Shown here: positions 11,461 to 21,147 of the stretch, one piece after another
Layout of the letters: the number at the start of each line of letters is the position of its first letter
Numbering within the stretch: the first letter of the stretch is position 1
From: Isoetes taiwanensis
Lineage: Eukaryota > Streptophyta > Lycopodiopsida > Isoetales > Isoetaceae
Direction of reading: 5' to 3'
Length of the DNA: 64,000 bases
Assembly (NCBI GenBank): GCA_021234155.1
Contig: JAJEKV010000019.1
Span: 2,339,999 to 2,403,998, forward strand
Made by a program: the position numbers and the translations under genes
The notes under the pieces: model-generated
What the model was told of the DNA's origin: nothing
What the model saw: only the letters and a program-made list of their open reading frames with translations
Databases searched by the model: none

Positions 11461-12120
11461 TGTCCTTGAATAATATTACTTGCTTTATTATGAAACAATA
11501 TTGTGTGGCTGATTACATGGTCTGAAAATATCTGATCCGTGCTTCCTTTGGCAAAGGCTTAACATATTAAGCCTTAGAATATGTCATGTAGACAAGTTCA
11601 CAGCTCTATAGCTTGTATTAATAGGTCTGATCTCTTTTGTGGATAGGGAATAATATCTTCCCCTAATATGGTCTGAATATGCTGTATTCTTGCCAACAGA
11701 CTTGCTCCTCTTTCATTACTCTATGAAGTTCTACATAGTCATTGGCCCTAAGTATTTTATGTCCTAAGCCCAGAACTATGATCCTCTTCATGCAAGACCA
11801 TGGTCTTCATGTCATGACAAGATCTTGGCTTAAAATGAATATTACTTGTCTCCTAGTTTGAGGTCCATTTGCTTTCTTTGAACTCCCCGCTTTGGGGCCA
11901 TTATGGTGGTCTTCTTCATGAGAGATGATTGCAATAAGATCTAAGCTAGAATATGCTAATAACATAATATCCTTCTTATGTGAGGATAGCTACAACATAA
12001 TTATGCCAGGTTTGTGTCCGTATGGGCCTGGGTAATACCAGGATAGACCCTTTCTCAATAGCTAGTAAGTTGCTAGTGTTTGGAGTAAATTGTATCTGTT
12101 AGATTAGATCCTAGCGGATA
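11461..12120. other. AT-rich interval, no gene seen
   Basis: About 660 bp of unique-looking sequence between two element ends. No open frame of note, no splice-like exon and no repeat shared with the rest of the window was seen. Confidence 0.5.
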
Positions 12121-12124
12121 GTAA

Positions 12125-12179
<55 letters not shown>
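12121..12179. repeat. (TA)n microsatellite
   Basis: About 58 bp of TA repeat directly abutting the TACAAGTATTTG element end at 12180. Confidence 0.98.
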
Positions 12180-12183
<4 letters not shown>

Positions 12184-12470
12184 AGTATTTGTACTATGAG
12201 GGAGTGTATAAAGTCGGATGTATGTACATAGGTTTTCCCGAAATCTATTAAGATTCGTCAGGATAATGCGAATATTCTTTAAGATTACACAAAGATTCAC
12301 TTGAAAGCACACCTAGTTTGAAGGATATATTTTGATACCTTTAAGATCCCCCTAGAAATAATGATAAAATTTATCCTCCACATGCGAAGTTGAACATATG
12401 TACGTGGCGAAGTATAGACTTCCCAAGTTTCTATAAGGTTTTTAAGTTTACCAACATTCCCTTTGAAGAA
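12180..12470 (+). mobile_element. Element end with 26-bp TIR and conserved subterminal region
   Basis: The 26-bp end begins TACAAGTATTTGTACTATGA and finishes GGGAGT at 12205. About 290 bp from here aligns with 54733-55030, including the stretch around 'cacttgaaagcacacctag'. The same 26 bases occur in inverted orientation at 31708-31733. The region keeps some AAGATTC-like spacing, so it is related to the array-bearing elements. Confidence 0.8.
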
Positions 12471-15150
12471 TCTTTGAAGCAATCTATTAAAATTCCCCAA
12501 AATACCGTGAGTATTCCTTAAGTTTGTACAAAGATTCCCCAAGAAACCCCTAGACTCACTACAAAGTACACCCCAAAGGTGTAAGATTCTCATATGTTTG
12601 CGTTACAAAATCGACTGCTAGTTTGTCTTGAAAATGTGTATGAAGTTTTTTATCACCATCGACTTACGTTTTGGACATAAGTTAATGCATGTGAAAGCAA
12701 GGGTCATGCTTATGCTAATCTGAAAACTTCACATGCATTGGAAGCTTCTGCTTGCAAAAGAACACTAAAAACTGCATTCTAACGCCAAGTTTTCATCATG
12801 CATGTGCTTCTGCTAATGTCATATTTCACATGCATTGCCTTGTGCTTATAAACAACACCCAAAACTGCATTATGATGCCAAGTTTTCAAACATGCTTGGT
12901 TTGGTTGATAATTGAACTATGACCGGGTTGTGCAATTGACTAGTAATTTGTAGTCGAATTTTTGTATGGAGATTTTATTGTGAATATTTTGGCAAGAAAG
13001 TTGCAACCTAAAGTCACTCTATTCAGCACCGTCAAATAAAACGTCAAGCTAAATTTGAATCAAAGTCAAACTATAGCCAAAGAACTCAAAGTCAAAAGTA
13101 TTAATCAATCACGTGTATGTCAATATGGGAAGCAAATATTATATCTTTAGGTTAACTCATATGGATCAACCCAAAGAAAATTGATACCATGTATTTTTTT
13201 TTTTTGCATTAAATTTCTAGCATTTCATGCACATAGAGCCTTTTGGGCGACATGGACCTTTTAAACTTAAGCTCTTGAGCCAATAATAATAGTACATGGC
13301 TTCAAAAATTATCAGCATGTAAGTGTAAGACATAAAAAATACCATAGTAAGATATGTAAGACATAAAAATACCATAGCACTCTATCTAAAATCTTAGGGT
13401 GGTAGCTTGCGATCGAAATATTTGTACGAAGACTTTACCATAAAGATTTTAAAGTTAAAGTCGGCATATTGAGCAAGGTCAAATTGAAAAGTCAAGCTAA
13501 ATTTGAATCAAACTAAAGAAGTCAACCTATGAAAATCAAAGTCAAAGTAGGTTCTATCAAGTATTTCTTGGGACAATGCTTAGAGGCAATAAGGTTGGGA
13601 CAATGCTTAGAGGCAAAGAGGTTGGCACACAAAAAGGCAAGCAGACTCATTGGGAACTTCTAACAAAAATCGTTTCTCTTTTTTCTTAACATGGTTTTTT
13701 TTATAGAACCATGGGTATATGTGGTATATTCTAATATGCTCGTAATATATTTTGGCACCATGGTTTCATGTAAAAAACACGGCGTTTTGAGGATAGACTT
13801 TCATGTTTCGACAAAATTCTACCATGTCATTGCCCGTATGTACTATGTTCAAACTTTACCAACCTATAACACCCTTTTAGACTTTTAGATCATATGTTAT
13901 CATGATTCCACCATTTAGAATAAAGGTTGCAAATTGCATGCCCCGATTTTGCTTTGTTATCCACGCAAATATAAGGAGATTCTATGATGCTCTATGGACT
14001 AAAGCATAGATAAAATATTCCATTTCTCGCTTTCCTTCCGCTCCAAGTAATGCGACCATGAGTGGTCGACTTTTACAATGAATTGCCCGATGTTCACAAA
14101 TCTCAAAATGCTTCATCAACATCAAAAGCGGTCATTTGCAGCTCAATATGACTTAATATTTGGATGTCACATCGGGAAGGACCGAAATGCTAACCTTAAA
14201 TAACTTACCGCTAATATGGTCCTTGAGGATTCAATCAAATATCACACTTTTGTCTTTTCACATCCTTTATTCTTCATGGACTCTCCATGCCATAGCACCC
14301 CAATCTACAACCATATCCTACACATTTGAAAACTGAATGACAAAACCATAAATGTCTAGAAACGGTCAACCAGCAGTCCGCATTAGGCAAATAAACCGCA
14401 GCGGTATATTCATCAGAAGACAGACAGGGCCTAATAGCCTTCAATATCTACCATTGCGGTAGACGTCTTGAAATTTTACAGCCTCAGATCCAACAATATC
14501 TAGAAAATATTAACAATTGATAAAAGCATAAGAAACCTACACACTTATACATATGGAACTTGAATCCACCTCTGGCAAATGATGGCAAATGTATAGTCTG
14601 GCTGCAAGCCCTCTATGGTGAAAGAGTAAACAAAGCAGAAAATAGAACAATGGGGAAAGGCCGACCAACATACTGTTCTTGCCATCCATTTTTTTACTCC
14701 GAGCATATAGAATGGACCTCAGGTAAAACGTTAGAATACATCCCAGACTTGATTGATCTACCTTAATGCCATTTAAGAGCATGGGAAGTAAATCCGCTTA
14801 CCCATTAATGGTGCAAGACAGTTACCAACAGCTAATTGTCCATAATATATCATATGTGTGTCATCTTGCAGATGTAGAGACACTTGAATGAGAATACATT
14901 CTACTAAGTTGAACTCGCTGATTCAATAGCAAAAAATTACCTGATTAAGTGGCTAATGCAAGAAGATATTCTTGAAATTACTGATTGTTGTCTATAATAC
15001 AGATATTTTCTATCTGCGGGAGTTGCATCTGCATCTTGACATGACATACTCAAAGGATAGACTGCAAGCTGAAACATATAATCCTGAAAGGTGCAGCACC
15101 ATATACAGCACCTGGGGATGTGGATTCATATCTATTGTCATACTCCGTCA
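12471..15150. other. Long interval without recognised gene
   Basis: Only short repeats were seen. A diverged pair of about 110 bp lies at 12720-12900 ('actgcatt..gccaagttttca'). 'taccatag' duplicates occur near 13330-13375. A 34-bp tandem pair built on 'gggacaatgcttagaggcaa' lies at 13570-13635. Numerous GTCAA (TTGAC) pentamers occur between 13010 and 13560. Open frames of 60-80 codons at 13691 and 14537-14782 show no family resemblance. Confidence 0.5.
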
Positions 15151-15169
15151 CAGTGTTGTTGTTCCTTGA

Positions 15170-15988
15170 GAGAAGCCACTTAAAGGGACAGAATTGCTAT
15201 TTTTGCCGCCATTTTTGAGGTGCTCTTTGAAGAGATTTGCCCGAAGCCTTGCGAGAACCTGAAGGGTAGCTTCCTGACTAACCATAAGATCACCACCAAT
15301 CTAATGCGAAAAACCCATCAGACCCTATGCACATCAATTTTAAAGAAAACAGTTTGATCTTTTACCTGCACTAATTCATCGCATTCAAGTGCACATGAAG
15401 GCAAAGCATCCTAAGAGCCTAGTGCTAACACCACCATCTTTTTCTGGACTAAGTTATGAAATCTTTTCTTGGAGCTTTAGAGCTGCATCAAATGTTGGGG
15501 ACGTAGTATAACCGAGAACATATTACACACAAAATTACAATGTTCAATGGAAACCTACCACATATGTTATAGGCATAAATTCAGGTTAAACAACTCTAGA
15601 AACAAATGGGTCTGTCTTACCTCCCTAGACGATATTATTATAATGCATTCATCTGCACCAGGAACAGGATCTGAAATTTTTATGAGCTATGGTCTCATCA
15701 TGTAGCTGACGTATAATATTGCCCTTTTTCCCAATAATATTTCCAATTATTTCATTGGGACACAACATGCGAACAACAAAATCCTCTTCAGGTCCATTTT
15801 TTCTCATCCACCCCATCCATAGGCGTAATGTATACCACAACCAAAAGGCCATGCATCCCCAGCAACCCCACCGCCAAGTCCTCCCATTTGGGGCAAGAGG
15901 CCTATCATTGGACCTCCAACACCACTTGGAGCAAAGTACGAGCTGCCATGATGTAAAAAATGGATCATCCTCTCCCTGCTGCTGGTAG
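15170..15988 (-). pseudogene. KH-domain RNA-binding protein (HEN4/PEPPER-like) multi-exon fragment
   Basis: KH proteins of this plant group bind RNA through repeated KH modules. Three exons in gene order are visible on the minus strand. Exon A (15988 to 15621) follows TTTTTTAG, has a Gly/Pro-rich linker in one frame (MIGLLPQMGGLGGGVAGDAW), then DFVVRMLCPNEIIGNIIGKK with the GxxG-type GKKG loop, then KISDPVPGADECIIIISSRE in a shifted frame, and ends at GTAAG. Exon B (15410-15366) reads DALPSCALECDELVQ between AG and GT. Exon C (15300 to about 15170) reads IGGDLMVSQEATLQVLARLR and ANLFKEH, then a TGA. Frameshifts lie at an A6 run near 15794 and near 15675, and the segment between A and B that should complete one KH module and start the next is missing. 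Retained introns mean DNA-level copying, not retroposition. Confidence 0.75.
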
Positions 15989-16325
15989 CTAAAAAAATTA
16001 GACGTAGAACAACCAGCTAACAAATTATTTTCCCCTTTGATTCAAAGTGCCCACCAAAGGGCTATCCGAAATTTGAACGATCCGGTTACAATCGATTTTA
16101 AATGTTTACAAAGTGGCCACAAAAAGTACCTTCGATTATTTTAAGTTTAGGGCATGTCAATGATTCTCGTTGAAATTCATATATCTAGACATGTATAGGC
16201 GCTGTATGGACAGATGTTGGACAGATGTTGGAGAGGGTACGCTTGCTGCTTTTGCTGTTCAGATATTAGTGGCAAAAGAATTTAATACTTCCTCATTCTG
16301 GGTTTCAAATGAATGGATGCATTAC

Positions 16326-16440
16326 CTCCACGAAGCTTGGCAGCTGCTGCAGGTGGCTCACCTTCGCTCTGAATGCTCTCAAAAGATATCATTCCATCCT
16401 TGATTTCAAAAAGAACCCCGTTTTCTCTTTCATTTTGACC
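16326..16440 (-). other. Unrecognised exon-like block with intact donor
   Basis: The minus strand is open for about 38 codons and reads NGVLFEIKDGMISFESIQSE followed by GEPPAAAAKL. It ends at GTAATG after 16326. Composition and the donor suggest a real exon of a captured plant gene. It lies between the KH and uS12 fragments on the same strand. I do not recognise the family. Confidence 0.35.
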
Positions 16441-16931
16441 CTTTGCCTACATTCGCCTAGAAAAGACCCATCTTTGGGGTCCGCAAATGTCAAAAACTGC
16501 AGGATATAGTTGAAATGGATGCCACTCTGTATCCAAAGGCAAAATGATCAATCAATAGCTAGGCTGCCGCATCAAGAATAAACGGGCTGAATCTTTAACC
16601 AAGATTTAAAAAAACGCAGGGATGTAAGATGCTCCGCCAAAAGAATGCATTGATGGAAAAGCATTATCGAAATGTCCCCTTCCTTGGCAATTGTATCTGC
16701 TTTAAAATTACGCTTCTTTCACTCATCACTCAAATGCTTTCATTCGACCTAGGAGCGAAAGAAAATAATCAAATACTCAAAAATATGATACCACGTAAAA
16801 CAAATCCGGTTGAACAAAACAAATTCCAAAATTGAATTTACTTTCAAGAGAATTATAGTTACAATGTCATGGTTCGTAATCTCATTAAAAAGGGCTCAAC
16901 TCAAAACACCTAACCTATTTCATATTCAATG

Positions 16932-17270
16932 ATCGATCGTGGCTTCTCCTTCTTCTTCTTCAAGAGGGCCAACAATGACACCCAAAACCTTGACCACTTT
17001 AAATCTTACACCAGAATATCTCCCACAAATGTGCCCCTTTCACCAAATCCAAAGAATCAATACTTCATCCCCGCATATAATCGGTGTTCAAGAAAAACAA
17101 AATTATACACGATCAAGACTTAAAAGTATAAATTAATACTTACATTTTCCTCAATATAGTTCAAACCATCATTGGGGACAAATCAAAGAATTTTTTTGCC
17201 ATTCTTGATGAGCTGAACCCTAGCACATTTTTGAATAGCGAGTTGGATTGTTTGGTCTGCAATACCTCGA
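16932..17270 (-). pseudogene. RPS23: 40S ribosomal protein uS12 (RPS23) two-exon fragment
   Basis: uS12 sits at the decoding centre of the small ribosomal subunit. The minus strand has two adjacent exons. The first (about 17270-17144) reads IQKCARVQLIKNGKK and then FVPNDGLNYIEEN and ends at a clean GTAAGTATT. The second (about 17069-16932) starts DEVLI, continues with KGH, then SGVRFKVVKV and a Lys/Glu-rich tail EKPRS. These match the C-terminal half of eukaryotic uS12 exon by exon. Defects are a TGA in place of the Ala-Ala after GKKI, a lost Cys in PNDGCL, an in-frame TGA within the GFGRKGH region, an acceptor GG in place of AG, frame slips in the tail and no stop after EKPRS. The N-terminal exons are not visible upstream. 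Introns are kept, so this is captured genomic DNA and not a processed copy. Confidence 0.82.
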
Positions 17271-17613
17271 ACCATTGACCATATACATAATTATTGACCC
17301 TCTTTACAAATTGATTGCAATAAGCGGAATTAAAATCTTAGGAAATAAAAAGGACTCACATATAAAAAGGTTCTGCGGCTCGTAGTTTCCACTGGCTTCT
17401 ATTGACAAATCCAACATCATTAGGCAAAAAAGCCTTTCCAAATAAGGTTGTGGTATATGATTTTTCAATGCGGAGCTACATTGACATGATTTAACAGCAT
17501 GATGAAAGAGTCTTGTGATAAAGAAGCGAAGAAACAAAGAGACTACAGGGACAGGAAAGAGAAATAACTTGGCTAGGGAGATTGAAAACTGAAATGCAAA
17601 CAAACAGAATAGA

Positions 17614-17688
17614 TTAGAATAGACAAAATGTTTCCAGACCATGGCATAGCGCCGGTTTAACAGCTCCGCCATCACCCGAATCTGCCAT
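17614..17688 (-). other. Possible first-exon remnant, 24-codon open frame
   Basis: A minus-strand ATG at 17688 opens MADSGDGGAVKPA, typical in composition of a plant N-terminus, and stops after 24 codons. It could be the start exon of one of the captured genes downstream on the same strand. No family can be assigned. Confidence 0.2.
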
Positions 17689-17689
17689 A

Positions 17690-18281
17690 GCCGCAACCGC
17701 AACTGCGCAATATAAAATGCTCTGGGGTTTCTCCAAATCGGCTCCAAAGCACCCTTTTAGATTCAAAATTCAGTGTTGTGAATCCAATCCTCAGTGTGGA
17801 AGATCGATAACATGCCGGCATGAGCGCCAACAGATCATACATGCGGCTATACTAGCGCCAGAAAGAACTCGTGAACAGAACCCTGAAATACAGAGAGTCT
17901 AAAAAAAATGCAGAAGGAAAAATCTTTATGCCACGCCATTAGGAATCGTCATCATTAAAAGCTTTTAAAAAATGAAAAAAAAAAGACCATATGGCATGGC
18001 GCCACCTCACAATGGCATTTAATTTCATTGACTCTTTATCAATGGTCTAGATTAATTCCTCTAAATCTGACGGCCTAAATCAAAAGCCCCAACTCAAGCT
18101 CATAATGTGGCATTACAATTCTATACACCGACGGCTCAGATTACATCCCCAAATCTAACGGTCGAAAACAAAAGCCCCAAATAAAGGGGCTTTCTGGGTG
18201 GCGCAACGTGGGCCGTCCAGATCTGAGATGGACGGCCGAGATCAAAATGTCTACACACATCTACACACAAATATAATTGTA
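17690..18281 (+). mobile_element. Right end of a (TA)n-flanked element (short-interior version)
   Basis: From 'tttctccaaatcggctccaa' (about 17727) to the terminal ATAATTGTA (18273-18281), this matches two separated blocks at 58320-58450 and 59625-59996. The block contains the subterminal box CCCCAAATAAAGGGGCTTTC. In this copy the two flanks are joined at about 17890-17905, whereas the 58-60-kb copy has about 1.2 kb with an HSP70 pseudogene between them. TA-rich DNA follows immediately. Confidence 0.75.
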
Positions 18282-18313
18282 TATATATAAGAGATATATA
18301 TCTCTTATATATA
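18282..18313. repeat. TA-rich junction between two element ends
   Basis: ATATATAAGAGATATATATC followed by its near mirror lies between ATAATTGTA and TACAATTAT, so the two inward-facing ends and the TA spacer form a palindromic junction. Confidence 0.8.
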
Positions 18314-18505
18314 TACAATTATTTTATGGGTCCTATGGGGGGTTGAGTGTGGGTAGAGATTCATCTCGGCCGTCCATTTTCTGAGGTGTCGCGACAATAG
18401 CCCTTGGATTTGATGGGGGGGCATGCATGGGGCATGCATGGGGCATGCACCCCATCCCTGGGCCGTCGATCGGGCACGTGAGAAATCTTGGCCCTTGATT
18501 TTTTT
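18314..18505 (+). mobile_element. Left element end with RY and G-box module
   Basis: It starts TACAATTATTTTATGGGTCC and continues with the GGGTAGAGATT box, CATGCATG at 18422 and 18433 (11 bp apart) and CACGTG at 18475. The same end is found at 31765 and 33519, inverted at 11357, and diverged at 34961. Here it leads into the duplicated HSP70-bearing interior and not into an AATCT array, so the same end serves different cargoes. Confidence 0.8.
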
Positions 18506-19307
18506 AAAGGAAGGTGCACGGAAGGTCCCTTTTATTTGGGGCTTTTGATTTGGGACGTTGGATTTAGGGATTCAATCCTGCCCGTTGATGAAAAGGTGAT
18601 TAAAATTAAATGCACCTCAAGAGTGCAATTAATACAATGTGAGACTGCAATTAATACAATGTGTTGAGGTGGCACTATGAATGTACAAAGTGACGTATTA
18701 TATATTTTTAATGGGCTTAGCGATGTGGCAGTGCCTAGTGACACAAAAATGGTTGAATTTGGGCGTCTATCTTGCCGTCTTCTTCACAGTTCATCCGTGG
18801 TCTGCAAAAAAACCTAGAAGAAACGATTTTGTTAGAACCTTGCTCCTCTTTCGATTCATTCTGTGCTAGAGCGTCACGACAGTGGAGCTGAATACTTTAT
18901 TTTGCTTCCTTAGAAATCTCGGTTTGCAGGTTATTCTTGGAGTTGGAAGCGAGATAGAAAGCAAGCTCTAAGATTGGTATCCCCTTTCTTACTCTGCTTT
19001 GGGTTCGTGTCATCTCTGCATAGAGAGAGTTATGATTCTTTGCAGTTTTTAACATTCAGGTTTTGCAAGGATTTCCTTGACATTTCCCCCATATCTTTGA
19101 AATGGATGCTCTTTCGGCTATGGCGAGGCTCTGGCAATTTGTTTGCACTGAATTGTGGGCGCTCCCTTATATTGCTTTTGCACTGAACAACTTAAAAGCA
19201 TGCATTCCAGAATTATTATCTCAAATCGGATGTCTTGATCCCTAGGCAAAATTGGAGCAGCCACAATTATGCCTTGGCAATGCGTGACCCTTTTTTCCGG
19301 CAATGCA

Positions 19308-19514
19308 TTCAAGGTTATTCCCGGACCCGGCGCCAAGCCCATGATTATTGTGCAGTACAAGGGCGAGGAAAAGCAGTTTGCTGCTGAAGAAATATCTTCA
19401 ATGGTTCTAACCAAGATGAAAGACATTGCTGAGGCTTTTCTTGGTACAACAGTAAAAAATGCTGTTGTCACAGTTTCAGCCTACTTCAACGATTCACAGA
19501 GGCAGGCCACAAAA
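19308..19514 (+). pseudogene. Cytosolic HSP70 nucleotide-binding-domain fragment, copy 1
   Basis: HSP70 is an ATP-driven chaperone. The frame shows FKVIPGPG, then [18 protein letters not shown], then [13 protein letters not shown] and [11 protein letters not shown]. This is about 69 residues of subdomain I/II of the ATPase domain (near residues 90-160 of about 650). Similarity stops abruptly on both sides. The upstream codons do not encode the expected KLWP stretch, and the downstream VLFDFLD is unrelated. Two unusual changes, Ala for Asp in PGDKP and Ser for Pro in TVPAYF, are absent from copy 2, so copy 1 has drifted without constraint. An open frame of 89 codons covers it (19269-19538). 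Confidence 0.88.
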
Positions 19515-19554
19515 GTTCTATTTGATTTTCTAGACTGAAGCATCGTTTTATTTC

Positions 19555-19690
19555 TAAAAGCAGATGGATTTTGTCATTTTCAGCATCAATCTTTCGCCTC
19601 ATCTGGGCTATTTTTCCGTTTAATCCTGTTGCAAGGACGTGTCTGAGCTTTGAATCATACACAGTTTTCCCTATGTTCCAGCAGAGGTTT
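19555..19690 (-). other. Unrecognised minus-strand open segment (also about 22195-22330)
   Basis: The minus strand reads KTVYDSKLRHVLATGLNGKI then AQMRRKIDAENDKIHLLLE, a plausible helical protein segment, and it stays open in both tandem copies despite several substitutions. A possible acceptor ACATAG precedes it. It may be an exon from a second captured gene, on the strand opposite to HSP70. The family is unknown. Confidence 0.3.
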
Positions 19691-20045
19691 TGCCTTTTCA
19701 AATTTCGTACAGTGATCTTGACATGGGTTTGGAGCTGCTGAAAACAAAGGTAATGAATAGGACATTTTCCAGATTTGGATGTTTGCGCTTGTTCTGCTAG
19801 ATTCGAGGTTCTGGGCGAATAGAAAAGAAAGCCTCTATTCTTGAGTTTTGTCTGGTCGAATATATCCCGTTTCGTGATTCCGTGCCGGGGCTATTCAGGA
19901 GATCACTCCGACGAAGAGCACTCTCTGCTTCTTCTACCTCGGTACGCTTTTCATTGTTCTAAAATCTCGCATTCGTTTCAATATTAGTGCTACTTGTCCT
20001 ATTTTCGCCTCTTGAGCTTCTGGCTACGGCTTTGTTTCTCTGATC

Positions 20046-20144
20046 ATGGAGATCTTGGAAGTGCCTATGCCAGAAAATAGTCCTCAAATGATTCTGAAAC
20101 TGCCGTCTACAAATGTTAAAGAAGAAAATGAGAATCCAATGTGA
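20046..20144 (+). other. 32-codon open frame, exon-like (also 22755-22853)
   Basis: It begins MEILEVPMPENSPQMILKLP and continues STNVKEENENPM before TGA. The stop overlaps a possible donor (AAT then GTGAGC). It is identical in both tandem copies. It has the look of a coding first exon, but I do not recognise it. Confidence 0.25.
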
Positions 20145-20374
20145 GCTTCCGCCTCGAAGAGGCAAGATTGAAGCTGCCGTATTTGCACGCCTATGGAATG
20201 CTTCTGCTTCTTACATCCTAAAAGTTGCAAAATGGTTGTTGCCTGTTTCCAAATGACGAGCCTTTGGGCCTGTATTTCGCTGGGTTCACTAAGTTATATT
20301 AAAAGCTTGATGGTGTGGCTATGGCGCACGTATGGTAGCATGCTTTCACATGTGGAAAACTGGGTGCAACTGCG

Positions 20375-20457
20375 ATGGCAATGGGCATGGAATTTCTCAT
20401 TTCGCAATTCTCGACAGATATTTTATCTTTTGTTACTGCCTGGACCCAAAATAAGGT
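20375..20457 (+). other. Exon-like block of unknown identity (also 23085-23167)
   Basis: The frame MAMGMEFLISQFSTDILSFV followed by TAWTQNK runs into GTGAAG, a weak donor. It is retained in both tandem copies with few changes. No family was recognised. Confidence 0.2.
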
Positions 20458-21147
20458 GAAGACATCTGTTACCATTTCTTGCAACCCTTTCTTTCTGTCT
20501 CATTTGTTTCTGAATGCATTTTTTAGAAATATTGCCCAGTTGCATCGCATTTTGAAAAACCTAATATACAGTCCAGGTATGGCATCTTGGCATTTCTTTT
20601 TTGAATTTTGAGATCAGGATGGGTTGTTTGTGATCCAATGTGGGGAATATGACAGTCCTAGTAAGCTGATCCAGGAGCTTAAAATATCCGAGACTCTAGA
20701 CATTTTAGAGCAGAGAGTTAGTTGCATTTCCAGAAGCAATGTATCCTGGCTTTTACAGGAATGTACAAAAAGGAATGATCTGGAATTTGTAAGTGTATAA
20801 TAGTGTAGCTTAATGCTGGTCTAATGTCCAAATCTTATTGCATATTTGATTCAGTAATTTAAAATAAACCCAGACAGAAAAATGATTCCAATCCAGTGAA
20901 TACTTCTTATAGTTTGCTATAGACACCAAACTTTGCACTCTCATCTTCTACATCGGTTATATTATTAGACTACTGAATGGACGACTTTCTCTAGCACCTG
21001 TTGAGATAGAAACTGATCTAAGACCTTTTAACTCAGAAATATGAAAATGTTGGACCAATTTCACAAGGAGAATTTTTTATTGAAGATGGAGAAGGAGAGA
21101 GATCAATAAGGAATGGGAAACAAACAGAGGATAAATGATCATTTTTT

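Larger units (their letters stand above)
18506..21147. repeat. 2.64-kb tandem duplication with HSP70 fragment, copy 1
   Basis: The block from 'aaaggaaggtgcacggaagg' (18506) recurs at 21148 with a period of 2642 bp and very high identity. Apart from the HSP70 piece it contains exon-like stretches of unknown origin. It has a stretch near 20700-20770 (from 'agcagagagttagttgcatt') that copy 2 lacks. Confidence 0.95.

Noticed and set aside
15719-15988. Plus-strand 89-codon open frame
   Set aside because: It is antisense to the KH-protein exon A and has no support of its own.
16929-17136. Two overlapping plus-strand open frames
   Set aside because: They are antisense to the uS12/RPS23 last exon.
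19118-19471. 117-codon minus-strand open frame (also 21761-22114)
   Set aside because: It is antisense to the HSP70 fragment. The low stop density comes from HSP70 codon usage.
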